Below are positions 1-5,868 of a stretch of DNA of 15,542 nt, one piece after another. The translations under genes and the position numbers were made by a program. The first letter of the stretch is position 1. Every line of letters starts with the position of its first letter. The DNA is from TMED14 sp965657195. Lineage in GTDB: Bacteria > Bacteroidota > Bacteroidia > Flavobacteriales > Schleiferiaceae. The notes below the pieces were generated by a model. That model made no database searches. It had not been told where the DNA came from and saw only the letters and a program-made list of their open reading frames with translations. The DNA lies in the NCBI GenBank assembly GCA_965657195.1, contig CBFHNK010000039.1, positions 1-15,542 of the forward strand. Direction: 5' to 3'.

Positions 1-1
1 C

Positions 2-49
2 GAGCCAACCGAGCCAACGAGCCAACGAGCCAACGAGCCAACGAGCCAA
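2..49. repeat. Short tandem repeat, 8-bp unit gagccaac
   Basis: Six near-perfect copies of gagccaac lie at the left edge. The first (2-9) is separated from the rest by one extra c, and the last (43-49) lacks its final c and runs into the A-tract of the groEL terminator. The array may continue beyond the window. It lies downstream of groEL on non-coding DNA. A reading frame is open through it, but nothing suggests it is translated. Confidence 0.85.
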
Positions 50-80
50 AAAAAGCCGCCCCAAGTTTCCCCAGGGCGGC
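48..80 (-). terminator. Intrinsic terminator of the groES-groEL operon
   Basis: Read on the minus strand, a 7-bp perfect stem (gccgccc at 80-74 pairing with gggcggc at 61-55) encloses a 12-nt loop. It is followed at once by a run of seven T (54-48). It begins 28 nt past the groEL stop codon, which is where a rho-independent terminator for the chaperonin operon is expected. Confidence 0.9.
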
Positions 81-107
81 CTCTCTTAACTCACACGGAG
101 CGGTTGA

Positions 108-1739
108 TTACATCATACCGTCCATTCCGCCACCCATCGGAGGCATCGGAGCCTCTTTCTTGGGCAGCTCGACGATCGTCGCCTCAGTGGTGAGGAGCAG
201 TGAAGCAACCGAAGCTGCGTTCTCTAGCGCCACACGGGTCACCTTGGTTGGATCGATGATGCCGGCTTCGTACATCGAGCAGTACTCTTCGGTCTTTGCA
301 TTGAAGCCGAAGTCTCCCTTGCCTTCTTTCACCTTGGCAACGATTACCGAGCCTTCAAGGCCAGCGTTGCCTACGATGACGCGAAGGGGCTCTTCGATCG
401 CACGTGCGATGATCTTGATCCCGGTCGTCTCGTCGAAGTTGGCGCCTTCAAGGTTGGCCAGAGCCTCGGTGGCGCGCACCAGCGCGACGCCTCCGCCCGG
501 AACAATACCTTCTTCGATGGCTGCGCGGGTAGCGGCAAGCGCATCGTCGACGCGGTCCTTTTTCTCTTTCATCTCAACTTCTGAGGCGGCACCCACGTAG
601 AGCACAGCCACGCCACCCGCTAACTTCGCAAGGCGCTCCTGGAGCTTCTCGCGGTCGTAGTCGCTTGTAGTGGTCTCGATCTGGGCCTTGATCTGGTGCA
701 CGCGGGCTTGAATGTCCTCGGCGCTTCCGGCTCCGTTCACGATGGTCGTGTTGTCTTTGTCGATGGTCACCTTCTCGGCGGTTCCGAGCATGTCCATCGT
801 GGCGTTTTCAAGCTTGAACCCGCGCTCTTCGCTGATGACGGTTCCGCCGGTCAGGATCGCGATGTCTTCGAGCATGGCCTTGCGGCGGTCGCCGAATCCA
901 GGAGCCTTCACGGCCGCGATTTTCAGCGCGCCACGGATCTTGTTGACCACGAGGGTTCCAAGAGCTTCGCCGTCCACGTCTTCAGCGATGATAAGTAAAG
1001 GCTTTCCGGTCTGAGCTACGGGCTCGAGCACAGGAAGCAGTTCCTTCATGCTGCTGATCTTCTTGTCGTAGATCAAGATGAACGGACGCTCAAGGTCAGC
1101 CACCATCTTCTCGGTGTTGGTCACGAAGTAGGCCGACAGGTATCCGCGGTCAAACTGCATTCCCTCAACGACGTCGACGTAAGTTTCGGTTCCCTTGGCT
1201 TCTTCGACGGTGATGACACCTTCTTTTTTCACCTTGGCCATGGCCTCGGCGATAAGGGCACCAATTGCGGGGTCGTTGTTGGCCGAAATCGTGGCAACCT
1301 GCTCCACTTTTTGGTTGTTGTCGCCCACTTCTTGCGATTGGCTGCGCAGGTTTTCAACGACAACTGCAACGGCCTTGTCGATTCCGCGCTTGAGGTCCAT
1401 CGGATTCGCACCTGCAGCCACGTTCTTGTGACCTTGGCTCACGATGGCTTGGGCAAGCACGGTAGCGGTGGTAGTTCCATCGCCGGCGATGTCGGCCGTC
1501 TTGCTCGCAACCTCTTTCACCATCTGGGCGCCGAGGTTCTGAATCTTGTCTTCGAGCGTAATCTCTTTGGCAACGGTCACACCGTCTTTGGTCACGTGCG
1601 GAGCTCCGAACGACTTTTCAATGATTACGTTGCGGCCTTTGGGGCCGAGGGTCACCTTAACCGCATTGGCCAGGGCATCGACGCCAGCGCGCATTCCGTC
1701 GCGGGCGGCTACGTCAAACTTGATATCTTTTGCACTCAT
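108..1739 (-). CDS. groL: Chaperonin GroEL (Hsp60)
   Basis: GroEL is the 60-kDa chaperonin that forms a double heptameric ring in the cytoplasm and folds client proteins in an ATP-driven cycle with the GroES lid. The 543-residue product has the normal family length. It starts MSAKDIKFD, has the nucleotide-binding GDGTTTAT segment around residue 87 (Asp87, as in E. coli), the conserved EEGIVPGGG stretch in the C-terminal equatorial domain, and ends in the usual Gly/Met-rich tail (GGGMDGMM). It follows groES by 12 nt on the same strand and is closed by an intrinsic terminator 28 nt past its stop, so the two form a bicistronic operon. Its regulation is presumably that of the groES upstream region. 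Identification is certain. Confidence 0.99.
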   Translation of the reverse strand: MSAKDIKFDVAARDGMRAGVDALANAVKVTLGPKGRNVIIEKSFGAPHVTKDGVTVAKEITLEDKIQNLGAQMVKEVASKTADIAGDGTTTATVLAQAIVSQGHKNVAAGANPMDLKRGIDKAVAVVVENLRSQSQEVGDNNQKVEQVATISANNDPAIGALIAEAMAKVKKEGVITVEEAKGTETYVDVVEGMQFDRGYLSAYFVTNTEKMVADLERPFILIYDKKISSMKELLPVLEPVAQTGKPLLIIAEDVDGEALGTLVVNKIRGALKIAAVKAPGFGDRRKAMLEDIAILTGGTVISEERGFKLENATMDMLGTAEKVTIDKDNTTIVNGAGSAEDIQARVHQIKAQIETTTSDYDREKLQERLAKLAGGVAVLYVGAASEVEMKEKKDRVDDALAATRAAIEEGIVPGGGVALVRATEALANLEGANFDETTGIKIIARAIEEPLRVIVGNAGLEGSVIVAKVKEGKGDFGFNAKTEEYCSMYEAGIIDPTKVTRVALENAASVASLLLTTEATIVELPKKEAPMPPMGGGMDGMM

Positions 1740-1751
1740 GGTTTCTTCGGA

Positions 1752-2030
1752 TTAGATAATTGCTAAAATGTCGGACTCACGCATGATGAGGTAGTCCGTG
1801 CCTTCGTACTTAATTTCGGAACCGGCGTACTTCGCGTACAGCACCGTGTCCCCAACTTTGACGGTCATCGGCTCATCCTTTTTGCCGTTGCCCACCGCGC
1901 GAACGATTCCGCGCTGGGGCTTCTCTTGTGCGGTGTCGGGGATGATGATGCCCGAAGCCGTCTTGGTCTCTGCCGCCGCGGGCTCAACAATCACCCGGTC
2001 AGCCAGTGGACGAATGGTCAAATCAGCCAT
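1752..2030 (-). CDS. groS: Co-chaperonin GroES (Hsp10)
   Basis: GroES forms the heptameric lid of the GroEL folding chamber. The 92-residue product starts MADLTIRPLADRVIV, the usual GroES opening, and carries the mobile loop around residues 22-42 (TKTASGIIIPDTAQEKPQRG). The hydrophobic III patch in that loop contacts GroEL. The C-terminal half has the standard VLYAKYAG and EYLI-like YLIM segments. It is the first gene of the groES-groEL pair, 12 nt upstream of groEL. The 146-bp gap upstream contains a sigma-54-type promoter match and inverted repeats. No CIRCE element (the HrcA operator) is visible there, so control differs from the common HrcA type. Confidence 0.99.
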   Translation of the reverse strand: MADLTIRPLADRVIVEPAAAETKTASGIIIPDTAQEKPQRGIVRAVGNGKKDEPMTVKVGDTVLYAKYAGSEIKYEGTDYLIMRESDILAII

Positions 2031-2093
2031 AGTGTCTATTCTAGTTTGGTTATTCGTAGTTACAAACCCCTCTTCGGAGTTCGCACCTCACGT

Positions 2094-2109
2094 TGCACAG
2101 GTCGTGCCA
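2094..2109 (-). promoter_or_regulatory. Candidate sigma-54 (-24/-12) promoter of groES-groEL
   Basis: The minus strand reads TGGCACGACCTGTGCA. This fits the sigma-54 consensus TGGCACG-N4-TTGCA with a single mismatch (first T of the -12 box is G). The invariant GG and GC have exactly the right spacing. A start about 12 nt downstream of the GC would fall near 2083, giving a ~50-nt leader before groES. I see no convincing housekeeping promoter (TAnnTTTG) in the same gap. The site is also a partial palindrome (GCAC-N5-GTGC), so a repressor operator is an alternative. The window encodes a sigma-54 activator at 4244-5473. Confidence 0.5.
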
Positions 2110-2115
2110 AGGGAC

Positions 2116-2153
2116 TAAAAGCACAAAGGGCGCGACATTATGTCAGCGCCCTT
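2116..2153 (-). terminator. Hairpin terminator downstream of secG
   Basis: An 8-bp perfect stem (aagggcgc 2126-2133 with gcgccctt 2146-2153) is extended inward by gacat/atgtc with one bulged base. On the minus strand it starts 23 nt past the secG stop and is followed by TTTGTGCTTTTAG, an imperfect T-tract. This suits an intrinsic terminator ending the miaB-secG operon. Its inner part is also the inverted-repeat site at 2132-2147, so the hairpin may have a second role as a DNA operator. Confidence 0.6.
2132..2147. promoter_or_regulatory. Inverted-repeat site, copy A (upstream of groES)
   Basis: Minus-strand sequence GCTGACATAATGTCGC, with palindromic core GACAT-A-ATGTC. It matches the site at 7367-7382 at 14 of 16 positions and the site at 2154-2169 at 13 of 16. 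It lies about 57 bp upstream of the start predicted from the sigma-54-like promoter. Recurrence in front of two separate operons suggests a binding site for a dimeric regulator. The protein is not identified. Confidence 0.45.
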
Positions 2154-2169
2154 GCGAAATTTTGTCAGA
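2154..2169. promoter_or_regulatory. Inverted-repeat site, copy B (degenerate, upstream of groES)
   Basis: Minus-strand sequence TCTGACAAAATTTCGC keeps the TGACA half and the CGC end of copy A, but its second half-site is weakened (TTTC instead of TGTC). It begins about 22 bp further from groES than copy A, two helical turns, so both would face the same side of the DNA. The match is 13 of 16, so chance is not excluded. Confidence 0.3.
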
Positions 2170-2176
2170 AGTGGAA

Positions 2177-2524
2177 TTACTCCGCCGACTCAGGAAGGTC
2201 GGTAACTGAAGGCTGTGCTGGAGTTTGAACAGGAGCCTGTGGCGCATCGTCGAGCACTTCTTCCATTGCAGATTCCGGAGCCGAAGTTGAGGCCGCCCCT
2301 GGATTCAGCATGTTTACCAAAAGCACCAACGCGAAGAGTGCAATCGCCAATGCCCATGTTGCGCGCTCCAAAAAGTCCGCAGTGCGCTTGACACCGCCCA
2401 TCATTGAGGTCGCGCCGCCACCAAAACTCGCGCCCATGCCCGAACTTTTAGGGCTTTGAACGAGCACCACCAGCATGAGCAGGATGCTGACTACGGCGAT
2501 AAGAATCATAAACAACGAAGTCAT
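2177..2524 (-). CDS. secG: Preprotein translocase subunit SecG
   Basis: SecG is the small accessory subunit of the SecYEG channel in the inner membrane and assists SecA-driven export. The 115-residue product has two hydrophobic segments (about residues 4-23 and 56-73) joined by the diagnostic cytoplasmic loop VLVQSPKSSGMGASFGGG (about 20-37). It ends in a Pro/Ala/Glu-rich hydrophilic tail, a common but variable addition in Bacteroidota SecG. It follows the TPR-like gene by 11 nt and is the last gene of the minus-strand operon, with a hairpin terminator after its stop. The lptE - TPR-like - secG order is familiar in Bacteroidota. Confidence 0.96.
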   Translation of the reverse strand: MTSLFMILIAVVSILLMLVVLVQSPKSSGMGASFGGGATSMMGGVKRTADFLERATWALAIALFALVLLVNMLNPGAASTSAPESAMEEVLDDAPQAPVQTPAQPSVTDLPESAE

Positions 2525-2535
2525 AGTCTTCTAAT

Positions 2536-3756
2536 TTATTTGGTTTTAAGCGCTTCAATGCGGGCGGCAAATATCGAACTTTTCTCGGGAACTCGGAGCT
2601 TTAAAATTTCGTACGCCTGAATTGCCTTGGCGATGTGCCCTTGTTCGGCATACATGCGGGCCAATGTCTCTGTCACAAGGCCGGTCACCTGCGCATCGGG
2701 CTCTGTGCGGACCACCGGTGCAGGAGCATCCTTTGCCATTTTACTAATCCGAGGGTTTACGGAGAGAAACTGGTCAATAAGCTCTTCTCCTTTGGCGATA
2801 TTGGACGCCTCTAGGTTGACAACGAATTGCGCAAAGGGGCTGAGGATTGTTGGCGAGGCTGGCAGGGTTGGCGAGTCTGGCAGGGTCGGCGAGGCTGGCA
2901 GGGTCGGCGAGTCTGGCAGGGTTGGCGAGGTTGGCTCGTTCGCCACTTGGCTCGCTTGAGCGGTCTGTTGCTTAGGCTTCTTCGCGGCTGGTTCCAAGGT
3001 GCGCACAGCAGGCGCAACAGGTTTAGGTTCCGGCGCTGGAACCACTGGCTCAGGTACGACCTGCACTGGCTCAACCTTGGGCAAAACCACAGCAACTGGC
3101 TCAACCTTGGGCGCGCTTGGCGCAGAACCAAATCCAAGCCCGGTCAGCTGGGCACGAGCAGCTCGAGCGCGGAGAATTTGTTCGCGCACTCGTTCTGGCA
3201 ATGCATCCAAATTCAATGTGGCCGCATTGGTGGCCTTGGGTTCGGGGCGGGTAGGCAGCTCTTTTTCTGCTGACGCTGGTTTCTCGTTACTCGTTTCTTG
3301 TGGTTGCTCAACTGCCGCTGGTTTCTCGTTACTCGCTACTTGCGGTTCCTCGTTACTCGTTTCTTGCGGTTCCTCGTTACTCGTTTCTTGTGGCTCTTGA
3401 TCGATAACAACAGATGAATCACCAGAAACCAGTTCACGAGAAACCGAAGAAACCAGAGACAAGTCACTAGAAACTTGGGTGCTAGAAACGACTTCGCCCG
3501 AAGCCACCGGCTGCAAGGGTTCTTCGACCCAAGCCATGAGCGCTGCTCGGTTGGGGCTCAGGGCCGCGCAGCGGTGCAGGACTTGGGTGAATTGAGGAGA
3601 TTCCGCCTTTTGAACCGCACGCAGGTAGAGCCACCAAAGTGGAACCGCAGCAGGATTCGCCTCGACCAAGCCCGATAGCCAGGGCATGTCTGACGCCGCG
3701 ACCCGTGACGGATCCGCCCACAGGGCCTCGAGGCGTTGTACGTCTGCGGCTACCAT
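2536..3756 (-). CDS. TPR-like protein with variable repeat-rich linker (lptE-secG interval)
   Basis: A 406-residue protein of unknown precise role. Residues 1-75 are Trp/Leu-rich and helical and look like a TPR-type domain. Residues 80-305 are a low-complexity linker rich in Pro, Val, Glu and Ser. The linker holds a QETSNEEP-type repeat (121-160), a KVEPVxVV stretch (217-236) and four SPTLPD/A units (277-300). The last ~50 residues form a recognisable TPR: TETLARMYAEQGHIAKAIQAYEILKL followed by PEKSSIFAARIEALK, matching the conserved C-terminus of the protein found between lptE and secG in many Bacteroidota. There is no signal peptide, so it is probably cytoplasmic. The start codon overlaps the end of lptE by 7 nt, which implies translational coupling. 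Function is unknown; the TPR suggests protein-protein contacts. Confidence 0.85.
   Translation of the reverse strand: MVAADVQRLEALWADPSRVAASDMPWLSGLVEANPAAVPLWWLYLRAVQKAESPQFTQVLHRCAALSPNRAALMAWVEEPLQPVASGEVVSSTQVSSDLSLVSSVSRELVSGDSSVVIDQEPQETSNEEPQETSNEEPQVASNEKPAAVEQPQETSNEKPASAEKELPTRPEPKATNAATLNLDALPERVREQILRARAARAQLTGLGFGSAPSAPKVEPVAVVLPKVEPVQVVPEPVVPAPEPKPVAPAVRTLEPAAKKPKQQTAQASQVANEPTSPTLPDSPTLPASPTLPDSPTLPASPTILSPFAQFVVNLEASNIAKGEELIDQFLSVNPRISKMAKDAPAPVVRTEPDAQVTGLVTETLARMYAEQGHIAKAIQAYEILKLRVPEKSSIFAARIEALKTK
2848..2928 (-). repeat. In-frame 18-bp repeats encoding SPTLPD/SPTLPA
   Basis: Four consecutive 18-bp units alternate between SPTLPD and SPTLPA, making a 36-bp unit present twice, followed by a partial SPTIL unit. 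They lie in the Pro-rich linker of the TPR-like protein. Near-identity at DNA level points to recent expansion by slippage. Every unit is a multiple of 3, so copy-number change keeps the frame. Confidence 0.85.
3277..3396 (-). repeat. In-frame repeats encoding EPQETSNE-type units
   Basis: Units of 24 bp encode EPQETSNE, EPQETSNE and EPQVASNE. An interrupted copy (QPQETSNEKP) follows after an intervening KPAAVE. All sit within residues 121-160 of the TPR-like protein. They show strong nucleotide identity and keep the frame, consistent with slippage-driven linker growth. Confidence 0.85.
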
Positions 3757-4244
3757 TGAACGAGAGCTCGGTTAAAGATTTTGTCGCTCAACTCGCTCAC
3801 CATCTCTTCGACGAGGGCGTCCTCGACACTGCGCAGGTCGGTGGACGCGGGAAAGTTCCGAAACGCCGAAAAGCGCTGGGTGAACGATTTTTTGTCGTCA
3901 AGGGTGTTCACGAACTCGACTTCGACACTCATGCTCAGGCGGCTTTGCGCTACTTGGTCGTTGGCGGCGGGGGCCTCAGAGCGGACGCTGTACTCGACGA
4001 TGGCTCCGCCAAACTGCAAGTCGCCGTCGCGGCCCACTAGCGAGAGCGGAGTCTGGCGCACCATAACCGACTGAAGCTCAGTGGTGAAGCGCTGGGCGAG
4101 CATCGGATTCACGAGGTCCGAAGTGTTTCCAAAGGCCGTAACGCTCAGTGTTTTGGCGTTGCCCACGTCACCTCCGGTAAATGAGTAACCTCCTTTACAT
4201 GAGGCAGCGAGCAGTACGACCAGCGCAACGAGCAGATTCCGCAT
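3750..4244 (-). CDS. lptE: LPS assembly lipoprotein LptE
   Basis: LptE is the outer-membrane lipoprotein that plugs and assists the LptD barrel in placing LPS on the cell surface. The 164-residue product has a short lipoprotein signal ending in LAASC (Cys16). After this come GGYSFTGGDV (about residues 18-27) and the alternating hydrophobic pattern typical of Bacteroidota LptE, including the EVEFVNTLDDKKSFTQRFSA stretch before the C-terminal helix. The ATG overlaps the stop codon of the sigma-54 activator (TAATG), and its own end overlaps the TPR-like gene by 7 nt. It is therefore embedded in a translationally coupled operon. The family is weakly conserved; the call rests on lipobox, length, the GYSF motif and context. 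Confidence 0.9.
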   Translation of the reverse strand: MRNLLVALVVLLAASCKGGYSFTGGDVGNAKTLSVTAFGNTSDLVNPMLAQRFTTELQSVMVRQTPLSLVGRDGDLQFGGAIVEYSVRSEAPAANDQVAQSRLSMSVEVEFVNTLDDKKSFTQRFSAFRNFPASTDLRSVEDALVEEMVSELSDKIFNRALVQW

Positions 4245-5473
4245 TAGTCCAGGCCGAATTGCTTGATTTTGCGGTACAATGTGCGCTCGCTGATGCCGAG
4301 CTCGGCTGCTGCGTTTTTGCGGCGACCCTTATGGCGCTCGAGTACGCGGCGAATGGTTTCAAGCTCCAAATCCAGCAGCGACAGGCGCTCGTCGGGCTCA
4401 ACCGCTGAATCCACGTCCAATGTCTCTTCGTCGTCGTCCTGGGGCAGGTCCATGTAGCGCGGAACCTCCGGATTCGAGGCCGGTTCGCTGTGGCGAAGCA
4501 CGGGGAGCGACGCCTCAGTAGGCTGCGCTTGGGGGGCTTGGAAGCTTCCGCCCGCAAAGCCGGCTACCACCTGCTTGAGGTTGTTGAGGTCGTTGCGCAT
4601 GTCAAACAAGACCTTGTACAATATCTCGCGCTCGGTCTGAAACTCAGACTGCGACAGGGCATCGTCGCGGCGAGCAGGCACGCTGCGGCGGTCAATCTCA
4701 GGAATGTACTGGCGCAGCACCTCGGCGTTGATTTCGCGGTCGCTTTCAACTACACAGAGTTGCTCGACGAGGTTCCGCAGCTGGCGAATGTTTCCGGGCC
4801 ATCGGTAGGTTTCGAGGACGCGCACGGCCTCGTCCGAAAGGCGCACGGCCGGAACCCGGTACTTCTGCGAAAAGTCCTGCGCAAACTTGCGAAAGAGCAG
4901 GTGAATGTCGCCCTTGCGCTCGCGCAGCGGCGGAAGCGAAATCTCGACCGTGTTGAGGCGGTAGTAGAGATCCTCGCGAAACTGGCCTTTGTCGATTTTT
5001 TCAAGCATGTCGACGTTCGTGGCACCAACTACGCGCACGTTCACCTTCTGAGCCTTGGACGAACCGACCTTGATGAATTCACCGGTTTCGAGCACGCGAA
5101 GCAAGCGCACCTGAGTACCGAGGGGTAGCTCGCCGACCTCGTCGAGAAAAATGGTTCCGCCGTCGGCCTCTTCAAAGTAGCCCTTGCGCGCGCCGGCGGC
5201 CCCGGTGAAGGCGCCCTTTTCGTGGCCAAAAAGCTCTGAATCAATGGTTCCCTCGGGGATCGCCCCGCAGTTCACCGCCACCAGCGGAGCATGCTTGCGG
5301 TGCGATAGGTGATGTATGATCTTCGGAATGTTCTCCTTACCCACCCCACTCTCGCCGGTCACTAGCACCGAAATGTCAGTCGCCGCCACCTGAACCGCCT
5401 TAAATACCGCGCGGTCGAGCGCCGACTGGGTCCCGATGATGCCAAAACGCTGCTTTACCTCTTGAACCGTCAT
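4244..5473 (-). CDS. Stand-alone sigma-54-dependent transcriptional activator (AAA+, Fis-type HTH)
   Basis: A bacterial enhancer-binding protein that would remodel RNA polymerase carrying sigma-54 (RpoN). The 409-residue product begins directly with the AAA+ domain. Visible motifs are Walker A GESGVGKE (40-47), an intact sigma-54-contacting GAFTGA loop (87-92), Walker B GGTIFLDE (105-112), REDLYYRL (166-173) with its arginine-finger candidates, and RWPGNIRQLRN (224-234). A Pro/Glu-rich linker follows (about 310-360) and then a C-terminal Fis-type helix-turn-helix (about 372-409, AAAELGISERTLYRKIKQ). No receiver, GAF or PAS domain precedes the AAA+ domain, so activity would be set by expression level or a separate partner, as in PspF. 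It overlaps the upstream gene by ATGA and lptE by 1 nt. Its targets are unknown; the groES promoter is a local candidate. Confidence 0.95.
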   Translation of the reverse strand: MTVQEVKQRFGIIGTQSALDRAVFKAVQVAATDISVLVTGESGVGKENIPKIIHHLSHRKHAPLVAVNCGAIPEGTIDSELFGHEKGAFTGAAGARKGYFEEADGGTIFLDEVGELPLGTQVRLLRVLETGEFIKVGSSKAQKVNVRVVGATNVDMLEKIDKGQFREDLYYRLNTVEISLPPLRERKGDIHLLFRKFAQDFSQKYRVPAVRLSDEAVRVLETYRWPGNIRQLRNLVEQLCVVESDREINAEVLRQYIPEIDRRSVPARRDDALSQSEFQTEREILYKVLFDMRNDLNNLKQVVAGFAGGSFQAPQAQPTEASLPVLRHSEPASNPEVPRYMDLPQDDDEETLDVDSAVEPDERLSLLDLELETIRRVLERHKGRRKNAAAELGISERTLYRKIKQFGLD

Positions 5474-5868
5474 TCGACTACAAATTCGAGTTTGAGGGGC
5501 TTGCCCGTACTAATGGGGTTGCCCGTGAGCTTGTTCACCACCTGAGCCGACGTCGCCTCGACCACTACTTTGTGCGCAGTCGGAACCGGTTTTTTAAACT
5601 TCAAGTCCAAGCTGCGGCCCGTCCACATCGAATTCCACACCTCCACGCCCTTGACGTCGTAGATGCGAACGGTGAATCCGAGCGTCAAGTTCTCAATGCA
5701 CTGGCCCTCTTTAGCCACGCAGAGTCGCAAGATTCCGGACTGCTTAATGGCCTCAGCACGCACGCCGAGCTCCAAGGTCAAATCCTGCACGCTCCCGTCG
5801 GGGAGGCGCGTTTGGGCTCCGGCCGCGAGGGCCAACGCGAGCAAAAGGGTGGTTGCAAACGTTTTCAT
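5470..5868 (-). CDS. Small secreted/periplasmic protein of unknown function
   Basis: I do not recognise this 132-residue protein. Its first 18 residues form a clear Sec signal peptide (MKTF, a hydrophobic TLLLALALAAG core, and an AGA|QT cleavage site). The mature part is about 114 residues and looks all-beta (alternating LTLELGV, FTVRIYDV, LDLKFKKP, HKVVVEA, KLEFVVE). Its two cysteines (Cys50 and Cys57) could form a disulfide. It has no lipobox and no membrane segment. It is wedged between miaB and the sigma-54 activator with ATGA overlaps on both sides, so it is almost certainly expressed and co-regulated with them. Its location next to an activator without a sensor domain makes an envelope-related role possible, but that is inference. 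Confidence 0.85.
   Translation of the reverse strand: MKTFATTLLLALALAAGAQTRLPDGSVQDLTLELGVRAEAIKQSGILRLCVAKEGQCIENLTLGFTVRIYDVKGVEVWNSMWTGRSLDLKFKKPVPTAHKVVVEATSAQVVNKLTGNPISTGKPLKLEFVVE

Noticed and set aside
2..49. CRISPR-like array at the left edge
   Set aside because: The units are 8 bp with no spacers between them, so this is a simple tandem repeat.
1..107. Coding tail of a repeat protein reading through 1-54 on the plus strand
   Set aside because: The frame is open, but it continues through the terminator into the antisense of groEL and has no start in view.
2031..2176. CIRCE (HrcA operator) in front of groES
   Set aside because: No TTAGCACTC-N9-GAGTGCTAA-like repeat is present; the GCAC-N5-GTGC dyad has the wrong spacing.
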